From Saprospiraceae bacterium (GTDB lineage: Bacteria; Bacteroidota; Bacteroidia; Chitinophagales; Saprospiraceae), in NCBI GenBank assembly GCA_017995875.1, contig JAGOIB010000012.1, positions 1 to 29,904 of the forward strand: a DNA stretch of 29,904 bases, given 5' to 3'. The position numbers and the translations under genes were made by a program. The notes under the pieces are model-generated. The model was not told the origin of the DNA, ran no database searches, and saw only the letters and a program-made list of their open reading frames with translations. Shown piece after piece: positions 1-7,266 of this stretch; the stretch's first letter is position 1, and each line of letters begins with the position of its first letter.

Positions 1-9
1 CCTGAACGA

Positions 10-64
10 CAACATTTTTCAAATGTTGGAAAAATCCAACCTGAATATTGACAAACTATTCAGG
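10..64 (-). terminator. Hairpin cluster at the 3' end of the DUF3810 gene
   Basis: Two inverted repeats follow or overlap the stop codon of the minus-strand gene. Arms CCTGAAT/ATTCAGG lie at 40-46 and 58-64, and arms CAACATTT/AAATGTTG at 10-17 and 21-28. Read on the minus strand, the first hairpin is followed shortly by a short T run, so it may end the transcript, but it is weak and the window edge hides the next gene. Confidence 0.35.
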
Positions 65-1135
65 CTGAAGACTCTTTGATGCAGCCTCCAGATATTGTTG
101 CACCATCAACACGACGTAATTATAACTGTGTAATCCGCCCTTGACGCCATGACGCTTGAGGTAAGATGAATAAATAGCATCCCGCATTTTCGGCAATATA
201 TCAGGGTATTTTAAATCATTTTGTTTGACCAGTGTCAGCGCTCTTGTGACCACAGGTGGAAATGTATTTATTACCTGCGCGACACTATCATAGGGCATGG
301 CCGATGCTGCATATCGCCAATAGGTAAAGGCACCCCCAAATCTCACCCATTGGTCACTGGATTCACTACAGGCAAGCCAGGCTATGAAATTGCAGGCACC
401 CTCATCCGTAACACCATATCCATGCGCCATTTCATGCGCCAGGGTAAATGGTTTTTGAATCGATAGCAATCCTTTGTCGATATGACCCTCCCCCGTTTGC
501 GGAATATATATACCGGCGGTATTCCATCTCAATAAAAATCCATTCGGCCATAACTGCCTTACCCTGACCCGTCCTTTGTTTGGCAAATGAAGGGTTGCCA
601 ATGCATTTTCAACATCTGGCCTGAGATCAGCATCCGATATCTTGAGATGTGCGATGGCTTCATCCCTGGTGAGCATATCTGAGAGTCCGGAAGCTTCATT
701 TTTCAAGACCGTTGTTGCCCTAAGAAATTCTTTATCCATTTCCTCCTTGCTTACAGCTCCAAGGTCAAAACCTAACCTGTCCTGCAAGGATACCTGCCGG
801 TAATTGAAGCCCCACAATACATAAAACAAAACCACTAATGCCGCTACCCCGCCGAGCGCGGAGGATAGTTGGTATGAAAATCCCTTTCCGGAGTTGCCAA
901 ACCACCTCGCTGTCCGTATAAGCAAGATGGATAGAACAACGTAAACCATTGGAAGTGGAGACCAACCAAGGAGAAAATCATAAGCTCGCCGTATAACTGT
1001 GAATATCCCTTTGTAATAAAACTGATCCCAAACTGAAGTAGGCAGTAACCGCTGCAAAAGCAAAACCAGGATGGCAGCCACCATCCACTTAAGGGATCGG
1101 AGATGAAGCCAGGGTTTTGGGGCATTGTAGGACAT
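56..1135 (-). CDS. DUF3810 family membrane protein, putative zinc metalloprotease
   Basis: This 359-residue protein matches the DUF3810 family of Bacteroidota and Firmicutes. Hydrophobic segments at about residues 18-31, 59-75 and 93-110 anchor it in the inner membrane. The C-terminal part, outside the membrane segments, carries HEMAH at 234-238, a classic HExxH zinc site, followed by DEGACN near 244-249, whose glutamate could be the third ligand. Substrate and pathway are not known for the family. Its ATG at 1135 sits back to back with thioredoxin, about 140 bases away and divergent. The gene stands alone on its strand within the window. The family assignment is firm; protease activity is inferred only from the motif. 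Confidence 0.85.
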   Translation of the reverse strand: MSYNAPKPWLHLRSLKWMVAAILVLLLQRLLPTSVWDQFYYKGIFTVIRRAYDFLLGWSPLPMVYVVLSILLIRTARWFGNSGKGFSYQLSSALGGVAALVVLFYVLWGFNYRQVSLQDRLGFDLGAVSKEEMDKEFLRATTVLKNEASGLSDMLTRDEAIAHLKISDADLRPDVENALATLHLPNKGRVRVRQLWPNGFLLRWNTAGIYIPQTGEGHIDKGLLSIQKPFTLAHEMAHGYGVTDEGACNFIAWLACSESSDQWVRFGGAFTYWRYAASAMPYDSVAQVINTFPPVVTRALTLVKQNDLKYPDILPKMRDAIYSSYLKRHGVKGGLHSYNYVVLMVQQYLEAASKSLQPE

Positions 1136-1191
1136 TATTCCGGATATGATTTAAGGATTAAATAACGTCATTTTCCATGTTGTCCTTGGGA

Positions 1192-1199
1192 TAAATTTG
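1192..1199 (+). promoter_or_regulatory. Candidate -7 box upstream of trxA
   Basis: TAAATTTG matches the Bacteroidota -7 consensus TAnnTTTG and lies about 80 bases before the trxA start. I do not see a well-spaced TTG/TTTG -33 element, so the call rests on the -7 box alone. Confidence 0.35.
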
Positions 1200-1278
1200 C
1201 AACTTTGCCCCCACATTGAGTGTTTAATGCTCGTATTTTGTAAATAATCAATTTTAACAAATCATAATTTAAGTAACA

Positions 1279-1599
1279 ATGGCATTCGAATTAACTGATA
1301 GCAACTTCAAAGAGAAGGTTATAGACACTGCAGGTGTGACCGTGGTGGATTTTTGGGCAGAATGGTGTGGCCCTTGCCGCATGATCGGTCCGCACATTGA
1401 AGAAATGGCAAAAGAATATGATGGTAAAGCATTGATCGCCAAGGTCAATGTGGACACCAACCCGGAGATTTCCTTAAAATATAATGTACGTAGTATTCCT
1501 ACTGTGCTTTATCTTAAGAATGGCGAAATAGTTGATAAACAGGTAGGTGCAACCAGCAAGAAAGTCCTCAGCGACAAACTGGACGCAATCCTGGCCTGA
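1279..1599 (+). CDS. trxA: Thioredoxin
   Basis: A 106-residue single-domain thioredoxin, the usual length for the family. The active site WCGPCR is at about residues 30-35 and the cis-proline stretch SIPT at about 73-76. It reduces disulfides of cytosolic proteins using electrons from thioredoxin reductase, which is not in this window. There is no signal peptide, so it acts in the cytoplasm. The ATG at 1279 is followed directly by the conserved N-terminal strand, and a strong hairpin terminator follows the stop, so it is probably a one-gene transcript. Confidence 0.97.
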   Translation: MAFELTDSNFKEKVIDTAGVTVVDFWAEWCGPCRMIGPHIEEMAKEYDGKALIAKVNVDTNPEISLKYNVRSIPTVLYLKNGEIVDKQVGATSKKVLSDKLDAILA

Positions 1600-1628
1600 T
1601 ACCGATCATAAACGGCTAAGAACACGTT

Positions 1629-1663
1629 AAAGCCTTTGGAATAAAATTCCGGAGGCTTTTTTT
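1629..1663 (+). terminator. Intrinsic terminator after trxA
   Basis: Arms AAAGCCTTTGGAA and TTCCGGAGGCTTT pair over 13 positions, with two G-T wobbles, around a TAAAA loop and run into seven Ts. It begins 30 bases after the trxA stop and is typical of a factor-independent terminator on the plus strand. Confidence 0.9.
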
Positions 1664-1693
1664 ATTGGCATTCATCTGAAAACCAGGCTATAA

Positions 1694-1734
1694 AATCATT
1701 TCGTATTTCTACGAAATATATTTCGTCGAAATAT
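1694..1734. repeat. Palindromic element, copy 1 (related copy at 12632)
   Basis: Two adjacent inverted repeats. ATTTCGTA-TTTC-TACGAAAT is at 1698-1717 and ATATTTCG-T-CGAAATAT at 1718-1734. The first hairpin and its flanks are identical over 24 bases to 12632-12655. It lies in the gap upstream of the DUF58 gene and may be an operator or a small dispersed palindromic repeat. Confidence 0.7.
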
Positions 1735-1818
1735 GAAATTCTTCTCGATATCCCGGCTTTTGCTCCCACACCCTCCTTTTTTTACCGTCCCACACAGGAA
1801 ATCCCTAATTTCGACCCA

Positions 1819-2742
1819 ATGAGCTATTTCGATCAGTTTGAACTCCGAAAATTTGACAACCTGGAATTACTGGCCAGGCAGGTGGTAGAAGGATTTATCA
1901 TCGGCCTCCATAAAAGTCCATTCCACGGTTTTTCGGTAGAATTCGCAGAACACCGCCTCTACAACCCCGGAGAATCCATCCGTAATATAGACTGGAAAAT
2001 ATACGCAAGGACAGACCGGTTGTATTCTAAAAAATTTGAGGAGGAAACCAATCTCCGTTGCCAGATCGTCATCGATGCTTCTTCTTCTATGCAGTTCCCT
2101 TTTCTCACAGCAGGACAGGAAGGCTGGAATAAGATGCGTTTCAGCGTGCTTGCCGCCGCTTCCCTGATGAATTTGTTGCGTAAACAAAGAGATGCTTTTG
2201 GCCTGAGTATTTTCGATGATCAGCTCAGGATACATACACCATGCAAAAGCAGCCACACGCATTACAGCCTGATGCTGACACACCTTGAACAGCTTATCGC
2301 CCAACCACAATTAAATAAGACTACATCTGCCGCACAATCGCTTCACCATATTGCAGACAGTATTCATAAGCGATCGTTAGTCATGGTGTTTAGTGATATG
2401 CTGGAGAGCAATGAAGAAGACGATATTTTCGGGGCGCTGCAACATTTGAAACATAACAAACATGAGGTTGTCCTGTTTCATGTACTTGATCACGACAAAG
2501 AACTGGATTTCGCCTTTGAAAACCGGCCTTATATGTTTGTCGATATGGAGACAGATGAGAAAATCAAGCTCAGGCCCCAGGAAGTGCGGAAAGCCTACGT
2601 TGAGCATATGTCAGGCTTCTATGACCGCCTCAAAATGAAATGCCTTCAATACCAGATTGATTTTGTCACCGCTGATCAGCAACAAGGATTTGCACCCATA
2701 TTGCAATCCTTCCTTGTCCGCAGAAGTAAAATGGGAATATGA
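1819..2742 (+). CDS. DUF58 domain-containing protein
   Basis: This 307-residue protein has the complete DUF58 layout. The family signature around YNPGESIRNIDW is at about residues 49-60, followed by a von Willebrand A-like fold with the metal-site motif DASSSM at about 90-95. DUF58 proteins usually pair with a MoxR-type AAA+ ATPase and a VWA/BatA set, and act in assembly or stress-related envelope functions. No MoxR gene lies beside it here. Its TGA stop overlaps the ATG of the PPK2 gene as ATGA, so the two are probably translationally coupled. No transmembrane segment or signal peptide is seen. The family call is certain, the function is not. Confidence 0.92.
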   Translation: MSYFDQFELRKFDNLELLARQVVEGFIIGLHKSPFHGFSVEFAEHRLYNPGESIRNIDWKIYARTDRLYSKKFEEETNLRCQIVIDASSSMQFPFLTAGQEGWNKMRFSVLAAASLMNLLRKQRDAFGLSIFDDQLRIHTPCKSSHTHYSLMLTHLEQLIAQPQLNKTTSAAQSLHHIADSIHKRSLVMVFSDMLESNEEDDIFGALQHLKHNKHEVVLFHVLDHDKELDFAFENRPYMFVDMETDEKIKLRPQEVRKAYVEHMSGFYDRLKMKCLQYQIDFVTADQQQGFAPILQSFLVRRSKMGI

Positions 2743-3491
2743 TACAACTCAATGAGATTCCGACCCGTGCCCCAAAAGGCCTGGAAAAAGATGATATCAA
2801 ACGCAAAACAGAGCGCATGGCAAGACGCATCGGCGAATTGCAACACATCATGTATGCTGAAAAGAAACACAATTTTCTCGTGGTCTTTCAAGGCATGGAT
2901 GCCAGCGGAAAAGATGGTGCTACACGAAAAGTCTTTGCGTATTGCAATCCGACCGGTATCAATGCATATCCTTTTCGCAAACCCACGGAAGAAGAATTTT
3001 CGCACGATTTTCTTTGGAGGATAAGTAAGCGGGCACCGGCAAAAGGAATGTTCCAGATTTTTATCCGATCGCATTATGAAGATGTACTCATCCAGCGTGT
3101 CCACAAATGGATCGATGATGATAAAGTGTCTATGCGTATAGATGCCATCAATGAATGGGAGGAATTACTTCAGCGCGACAATAACACAAGCATCCTGAAA
3201 TTTTACATGCACATCTCCCCTGAAAGACAAAAAGAAAAACTGCAGGAACGCATCGATGATCCGGTCAAGCAGTGGAAACATAATGATGCTGACTGGGAAG
3301 AAGCAAAATTGTGGAAAGAATACATGTTTAGCTACGAAGATGCCATCAACCGCAGCAAGGTGCCATGGATTATTGCCCCTGTAGACCAACGTTGGTACAG
3401 AGATTATTTCATCGCCGAAAGAGTCCTCACCCATATGGAATCCCTGAAGATGGAACTACCCACCTTCGAATCCCAGAAACATAAAGTCTGA
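2739..3491 (+). CDS. Polyphosphate kinase 2 family phosphotransferase (class III-like)
   Basis: A 250-residue single-domain PPK2 protein. The Walker A loop GMDASGKDG is at residues 52-60 and the lid-type motif RSHYEDVL at 110-117. PPK2 enzymes move phosphate between polyphosphate and nucleoside mono- or diphosphates in the cytoplasm. GMDxxGKDG with SHYEDVL resembles the class III group, which phosphorylates both AMP and ADP, but class cannot be settled by eye. The residue before RSHYED is isoleucine (109), where many members have asparagine (NRSHYED). The start overlaps the DUF58 stop by four bases, an unusual pairing. Confidence 0.93.
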   Translation: MIQLNEIPTRAPKGLEKDDIKRKTERMARRIGELQHIMYAEKKHNFLVVFQGMDASGKDGATRKVFAYCNPTGINAYPFRKPTEEEFSHDFLWRISKRAPAKGMFQIFIRSHYEDVLIQRVHKWIDDDKVSMRIDAINEWEELLQRDNNTSILKFYMHISPERQKEKLQERIDDPVKQWKHNDADWEEAKLWKEYMFSYEDAINRSKVPWIIAPVDQRWYRDYFIAERVLTHMESLKMELPTFESQKHKV

Positions 3492-3612
3492 TTTTTCGAT
3501 CAAAAGAGTAGATTATTAGGCAAAACCCATAACCGTATTGCACCCTGAGTGGTTCTTATTGTTGACCTTTGCATGAGGTTTATATACCCTTTATTTAGAA
3601 GAAGAAAAGTCT

Positions 3613-5385
3613 ATGAAAGATTTCCTGAAGTTTACAGCAGCGAGTTGCCTTGGTTTTTTCCTCGCAGGAACCATATTTTTTGTTTTGATTATTGCCTTAG
3701 TGGCTGCGGCAGTGGCAAGCACAGGAGGTGGTGGATCTACCCCAGCCCTAAAAACAGGCAGTGTGCTCGCTCTTGATTTTACGCAATACATCCCTGAACA
3801 TACCAATAACCTCAGTTCGAGGTCTTTTGATTTCAATGAAAAAAATATCCCCGGGCTACACGATATAGCAGGCTTGATACGCCATGCTGCAGAAGATGAC
3901 AAGATCAGTGGTATCCTGATCGAAAACGGAATCGGCGGCCTCGGTGCAAGTTCTTCCAAAGTAATTCAGGATGCATTGATGGATTTTAAAGAGTCCGACA
4001 AATTCCTCGCGGCATATGGTGATTTCTATACGCAACAAGGCTATTATCTGGCGAGTCCTGCAGATCATATTACACTGCATCCTGTGGGAACTGTAGATTT
4101 CAGGGGATATGCCAGTTATGTTCCTTTCTTTAAGGGTTTGCTGGACAAGATCGGCCTTGATATACAAATTTATTATGCCGGTAATTTCAAGAGTGCGACA
4201 GAGCCATTTCGCAGAACCGAAATGAGCCCTGAAAATAAATTACAGACCAGGGAATATTTATCAGATACCTACACGATGTATCTTGAAGATATTTCTGAAG
4301 CCCGACACATTAGTGTTGACTCGTTGAAAAACATGGCATGGCAATTCCAGATTAAAAATGCGGACGATGCGTTGAAATATAAACTGGTCGATGAGATAGG
4401 TGCCAAAGCAGATTGTGAGACATGGATGAATGCCAAAATGGGTAAGGACCAAAACAACCGTATCGAGTATATCAGCATAGAAGATTATGCAAGTGCTACA
4501 CCGGCTGAACCAATTAATTTTAAAGCAAAAAATAAAATCGCTGTCATCTATGCAGAAGGTGAAATCGTCAGTGGCAATGATCAATATGGTGTCGTAGATG
4601 ATGGCCGCTATGTAAAACTCCTGAAGGATATCCGTAAACAGGATGATATCAAAGCAGTGGTACTTCGTATCAATAGCCCTGGCGGAAGTATACTGAGTGC
4701 AGAAAATATTTACAGACAACTCATCGGCTTGCAAAAAGATGGAAAAAAACTTGTGGTTTCCATGGGTGACCTGGCTGCTTCCGGAGGTTACTACCTATCT
4801 GCCATGGCGGATAGTATTTTCGCTCAACCCGGAACGCTTACCGGAAGCATTGGCGTTTTTTCCATTATCCCAAATCCCTCACGCCTGATGGATGAAAAAT
4901 TAGGGATCAAGTTTGATACAGTTCGCACAGGACCGTACAGTGCTGATTTTACTACTGTCTTTCCGTGGACTGAAAGAGAACATAATTATCTGCAGGAAAG
5001 GACGGATGCTTATTACGAACTGTTCCTGAGCAAAGTGGCTGAAGGGCGTGATATGACAAGGGATGAAGTGCATGCTGTTGCACAGGGAAGGATCTGGTCA
5101 GGCAAGAAAGCAGTTGAATTAGGATTAGTTGATAAACTCGGAACATTGGAGGATGCTATCGCATCAGCTGCTACACTCGCAGGCATAGAAGAGTACAGAG
5201 TTAAAGAATATCCTGTGTTCCAAAATCCACTACAGAAAATGATTTCTGATATCATGGACCAGAATAGTGGGGGTGCCTCTGCTATGTTTAAATCAGAAAT
5301 TCCACAAATCATGCGGATATGGCAGGTAGCCCAATCCGGAGAACCGCAAGCAAGGCTGCCCTGGGGTTTGACGCCTATTCAATAG
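3613..5385 (+). CDS. sppA: Signal peptide peptidase SppA, 67K type
   Basis: A 590-residue protease IV with two tandem S49 domains, the long form of the family. One N-terminal membrane anchor spans about residues 10-35 and the rest lies in the periplasm. The predicted catalytic pair is Lys193, in NFKSATEPF of the first domain, and Ser390, in LAASGGYY of the second, matching the Lys-Ser dyad shared between the halves. It degrades cleaved signal peptides in the membrane. The ATG at 3613 is directly followed by the charged residues and hydrophobic anchor. It lies 120 bases after PPK2 on the same strand and probably has its own promoter in that gap. Confidence 0.96.
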   Translation: MKDFLKFTAASCLGFFLAGTIFFVLIIALVAAAVASTGGGGSTPALKTGSVLALDFTQYIPEHTNNLSSRSFDFNEKNIPGLHDIAGLIRHAAEDDKISGILIENGIGGLGASSSKVIQDALMDFKESDKFLAAYGDFYTQQGYYLASPADHITLHPVGTVDFRGYASYVPFFKGLLDKIGLDIQIYYAGNFKSATEPFRRTEMSPENKLQTREYLSDTYTMYLEDISEARHISVDSLKNMAWQFQIKNADDALKYKLVDEIGAKADCETWMNAKMGKDQNNRIEYISIEDYASATPAEPINFKAKNKIAVIYAEGEIVSGNDQYGVVDDGRYVKLLKDIRKQDDIKAVVLRINSPGGSILSAENIYRQLIGLQKDGKKLVVSMGDLAASGGYYLSAMADSIFAQPGTLTGSIGVFSIIPNPSRLMDEKLGIKFDTVRTGPYSADFTTVFPWTEREHNYLQERTDAYYELFLSKVAEGRDMTRDEVHAVAQGRIWSGKKAVELGLVDKLGTLEDAIASAATLAGIEEYRVKEYPVFQNPLQKMISDIMDQNSGGASAMFKSEIPQIMRIWQVAQSGEPQARLPWGLTPIQ

Positions 5386-5569
5386 AACTGCGGGTCCTTA
5401 AGGTATTTTTAACGTATTTGGATTACCTCCCTTTTAGGTAGCAAAAACAGGGGTTTCAGCCGAGCATATGGCTGCTTCATCAGCATTTGATGTTGTATTG
5501 GGCCTGTTTGGAAAACAATCGAAAAATAGCAATGTTATACCTGTTCATTCATCAACAAATAATACACGT

Positions 5570-6157
5570 ATGACAAAACTATTTTTATCCCTATTACTGA
5601 CGGCGAGCTTTGCCATTGCTGCTAAGGCAGACAACCCGGGCAATGAATCAAAAGTAAATGTAACTGCATCCACCCTTGAGTGGACAGGTCGGAAAGTAAC
5701 CGGCAAACACAATGGCACGGTTAATCTTAAAGAAGGAAGCCTCCAGATAAAAGATGGATTTCTCCTTGGCGGATCATTTGTCATAGATATGACAACGATA
5801 AAAGATACCGATATGCAAGGTGAATATGCAACCAAACTGGAAGGACATTTAAAATCAGATGATTTCTTTGGTGTAACTGCTTATCCAACCGCATCGCTTG
5901 TCATTACCCAAGCCAACGCAAAAGGTGAGGGCATGTACGAAGTCAAGGCCAACCTTACCATTAAAGGTATTACCCAACCTATCAGCTTCACTACACAAGT
6001 GACACAAGAAGGCAAAAAGTATAAGGCCACATCGAATATTACTATTGACAGAACACTCTTCAATGTGAAATATGGTTCAGGCAAGTTTTACGAGGACCTT
6101 GGAGATACCACGATCTACGATGAGTTTGATCTCAGAGTAACCTTAGTGACACTGTAA
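5570..6157 (+). CDS. YceI family periplasmic protein
   Basis: A 195-residue YceI-domain protein, a lipocalin-like barrel that binds isoprenoid or other lipids. I chose the ATG at 5570 because it begins a clear signal peptide (MTKLFLSLLLTASFAIAAKA, cut near residue 20). An in-frame ATG at 5468 would add 34 residues that bury the signal and look non-coding. Family features are the TASTLEWTGRKVTGKHNGTV opening and the TIKGITQPI stretch in the middle. It is the last plus-strand gene before a strong terminator and is probably monocistronic. Its ligand cannot be read from sequence. Confidence 0.92.
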   Translation: MTKLFLSLLLTASFAIAAKADNPGNESKVNVTASTLEWTGRKVTGKHNGTVNLKEGSLQIKDGFLLGGSFVIDMTTIKDTDMQGEYATKLEGHLKSDDFFGVTAYPTASLVITQANAKGEGMYEVKANLTIKGITQPISFTTQVTQEGKKYKATSNITIDRTLFNVKYGSGKFYEDLGDTTIYDEFDLRVTLVTL

Positions 6158-6225
6158 TCATGATAATCTAATGTCAGCTAAAGGTGTTTCTTATTTAAAA
6201 AAGAATTTTTTGGCTTCATAAAGTG

Positions 6226-6263
6226 AATAAGGTCTTTCCCCCCGAAAGGCCTTATTTCTTTTT
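6226..6263 (+). terminator. Intrinsic terminator after yceI
   Basis: Arms AATAAGGTCTTTC and GAAAGGCCTTATT pair over 13 positions around a C-rich loop and end in a T-rich tail (TTCTTTTT). It sits in the convergent gap between the YceI gene and dapB. On the minus strand there is no T run, so it mainly serves the plus strand. Confidence 0.85.
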
Positions 6264-6279
6264 AGGGACGCCTCTTCGA

Positions 6280-7008
6280 TCAGATACTGATGATATCCTG
6301 CATAGTATAGATACCATGCCCCTGACCCGTCAGCCATAATGCCGACATCACAGCACCTTCAGCAAAAATTTTTCGGTCAAACGCTTCATGTGCTATCATT
6401 ATTTGTTCTGCACCTGAATTCCAGGTTACCTGGTGAAACCCTTTTACTTCACCTTCACGAATCGCAATTACCGGCAATCTGTCATTCGGTGTTTTCCCCG
6501 ATTCAGGATTAAGAACAAATCCACCATATTCATGATGCCTGACTAAGATATCTTCAATCAATGTATAGGCAGTGCCACTTGGTGAATCCTTTTTATGAAT
6601 GTGATGTATCTCTTTGATCGAAGGTTTGAAAGCGGGAAAACTATCCATGACAGATGCAAGTTTTCGATTTAGGGCAAAAACAATATTCATTCCTATGCTG
6701 AAATTAGTAGCATAAAGAAAGGTGCCTTTGGATTGCTTGCACAATGTGAGAATAGATTCAAGATGGTATTCATGCCATCCTGTTGTGCCGGACGTAACAG
6801 GTATTCCGTGCTCTATACAATGGCGGATGACACCGGGTGCTGCCTCAGGTGTAGTGAACTCTATGACAGCATCACATGATTTGAGTTTGTCCTGATTGGA
6901 GGCTGAAATCCGGTCAAAAGTGTGGTACATAAGGTCCTTTCGGGTTTCCAGTAAAGCCGCTATGGTCTGGCCCATCCGACCCATGCCAATGATCCCGATT
7001 GTCTTCAT
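6280..7008 (-). CDS. dapB: 4-hydroxy-tetrahydrodipicolinate reductase
   Basis: A 242-residue DapB, the third enzyme of the DapA-side lysine/diaminopimelate route, reducing hydroxy-tetrahydrodipicolinate with NAD(P)H in the cytoplasm. The dinucleotide fold opens with GIIGMGRMGQ at residues 5-14. EFTTPEA is at about 50-56. The catalytic stretch HHIHKKDSPSGTA spans 135-147, with the conserved histidine and lysine pattern of the family. The protein is slightly shorter than E. coli DapB (273). No other lysine gene is adjacent. No promoter-like sequence lies between the upstream terminator at 7064-7094 and the ATG, so expression may depend on readthrough of that terminator. Confidence 0.95.
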   Translation of the reverse strand: MKTIGIIGMGRMGQTIAALLETRKDLMYHTFDRISASNQDKLKSCDAVIEFTTPEAAPGVIRHCIEHGIPVTSGTTGWHEYHLESILTLCKQSKGTFLYATNFSIGMNIVFALNRKLASVMDSFPAFKPSIKEIHHIHKKDSPSGTAYTLIEDILVRHHEYGGFVLNPESGKTPNDRLPVIAIREGEVKGFHQVTWNSGAEQIMIAHEAFDRKIFAEGAVMSALWLTGQGHGIYTMQDIISI

Positions 7009-7063
7009 AATTCCGTAGCTATTTGTCTGTAAATCAATATGTTAAATAGAAATCAGCAGGCAT

Positions 7064-7094
7064 AAAAAAACCCGCCTTCCCATCGGAAAGCGGG
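7064..7094 (-). terminator. Strong intrinsic terminator upstream of dapB
   Basis: On the minus strand the arms CCCGCTTTCC and GGAAGGCGGG form a 10-bp stem, with one G-T wobble and a GATG loop, followed by seven Ts. It sits 55 bases upstream of the dapB ATG and about 80 bases downstream of a well-formed promoter on the same strand. It therefore either attenuates dapB or ends a small RNA. Confidence 0.9.
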
Positions 7095-7178
7095 TAAGAA
7101 CACACTATGAGAACACCCTAAAAACGTATCAAGAATTCAAGTTTGTGGCAGTTATTTTGTGTTTCTAAAACATCTGCC
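7064..7178 (-). ncRNA. Candidate dapB leader/attenuator or ~110-nt small RNA
   Basis: A transcript from the promoter at 7182-7212 would run about 110 bases to the terminator at 7064-7094. Near its 5' end, GGCAG and CTGCC enclose an inner TGTTT-TAG-AAACA hairpin. Further on, the heptamer GTGTTCT occurs twice, and GGGT/ACCC around it could compete with the 5' arm of the terminator. No lysine-rich leader peptide is present; the only early ORF is ATG TTT TAG. It does not resemble the lysine riboswitch, which is longer. I do not recognise the RNA family. Confidence 0.5.
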
Positions 7179-7181
7179 TAA

Positions 7182-7212
7182 CAAATATAGCATCCATTAA
7201 TTGGATCAGCAA
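7182..7212 (-). promoter_or_regulatory. Promoter for the dapB leader, TTG-N20-TATATTTG
   Basis: On the minus strand, TATATTTG (7182-7189) is a perfect TAnnTTTG -7 box and TTG (7210-7212) lies 20 bases upstream, close to the Bacteroidota spacing. Transcription should start near 7178. A perfect 12-base palindrome begins at the next base, 7213. Confidence 0.75.
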
Positions 7213-7224
7213 GAGAATATTCTC
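7213..7224. promoter_or_regulatory. Perfect 12-base palindrome GAGAATATTCTC
   Basis: The palindrome touches the -33 element of the dapB-leader promoter and lies 43 bases before the dnaG start. Its position in a divergent spacer suits a protein-binding site, but no regulator can be named. Confidence 0.45.
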
Positions 7225-7266
7225 ATATTTATGTTAAATCGCCTAAACATTTAGTTTTACCTTCTG

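Noticed and set aside
5468..5569. Longer start of the YceI gene
   Set aside because: The extra 34 residues precede a clear signal peptide at 5570 and would block export; they look like untranslated leader.
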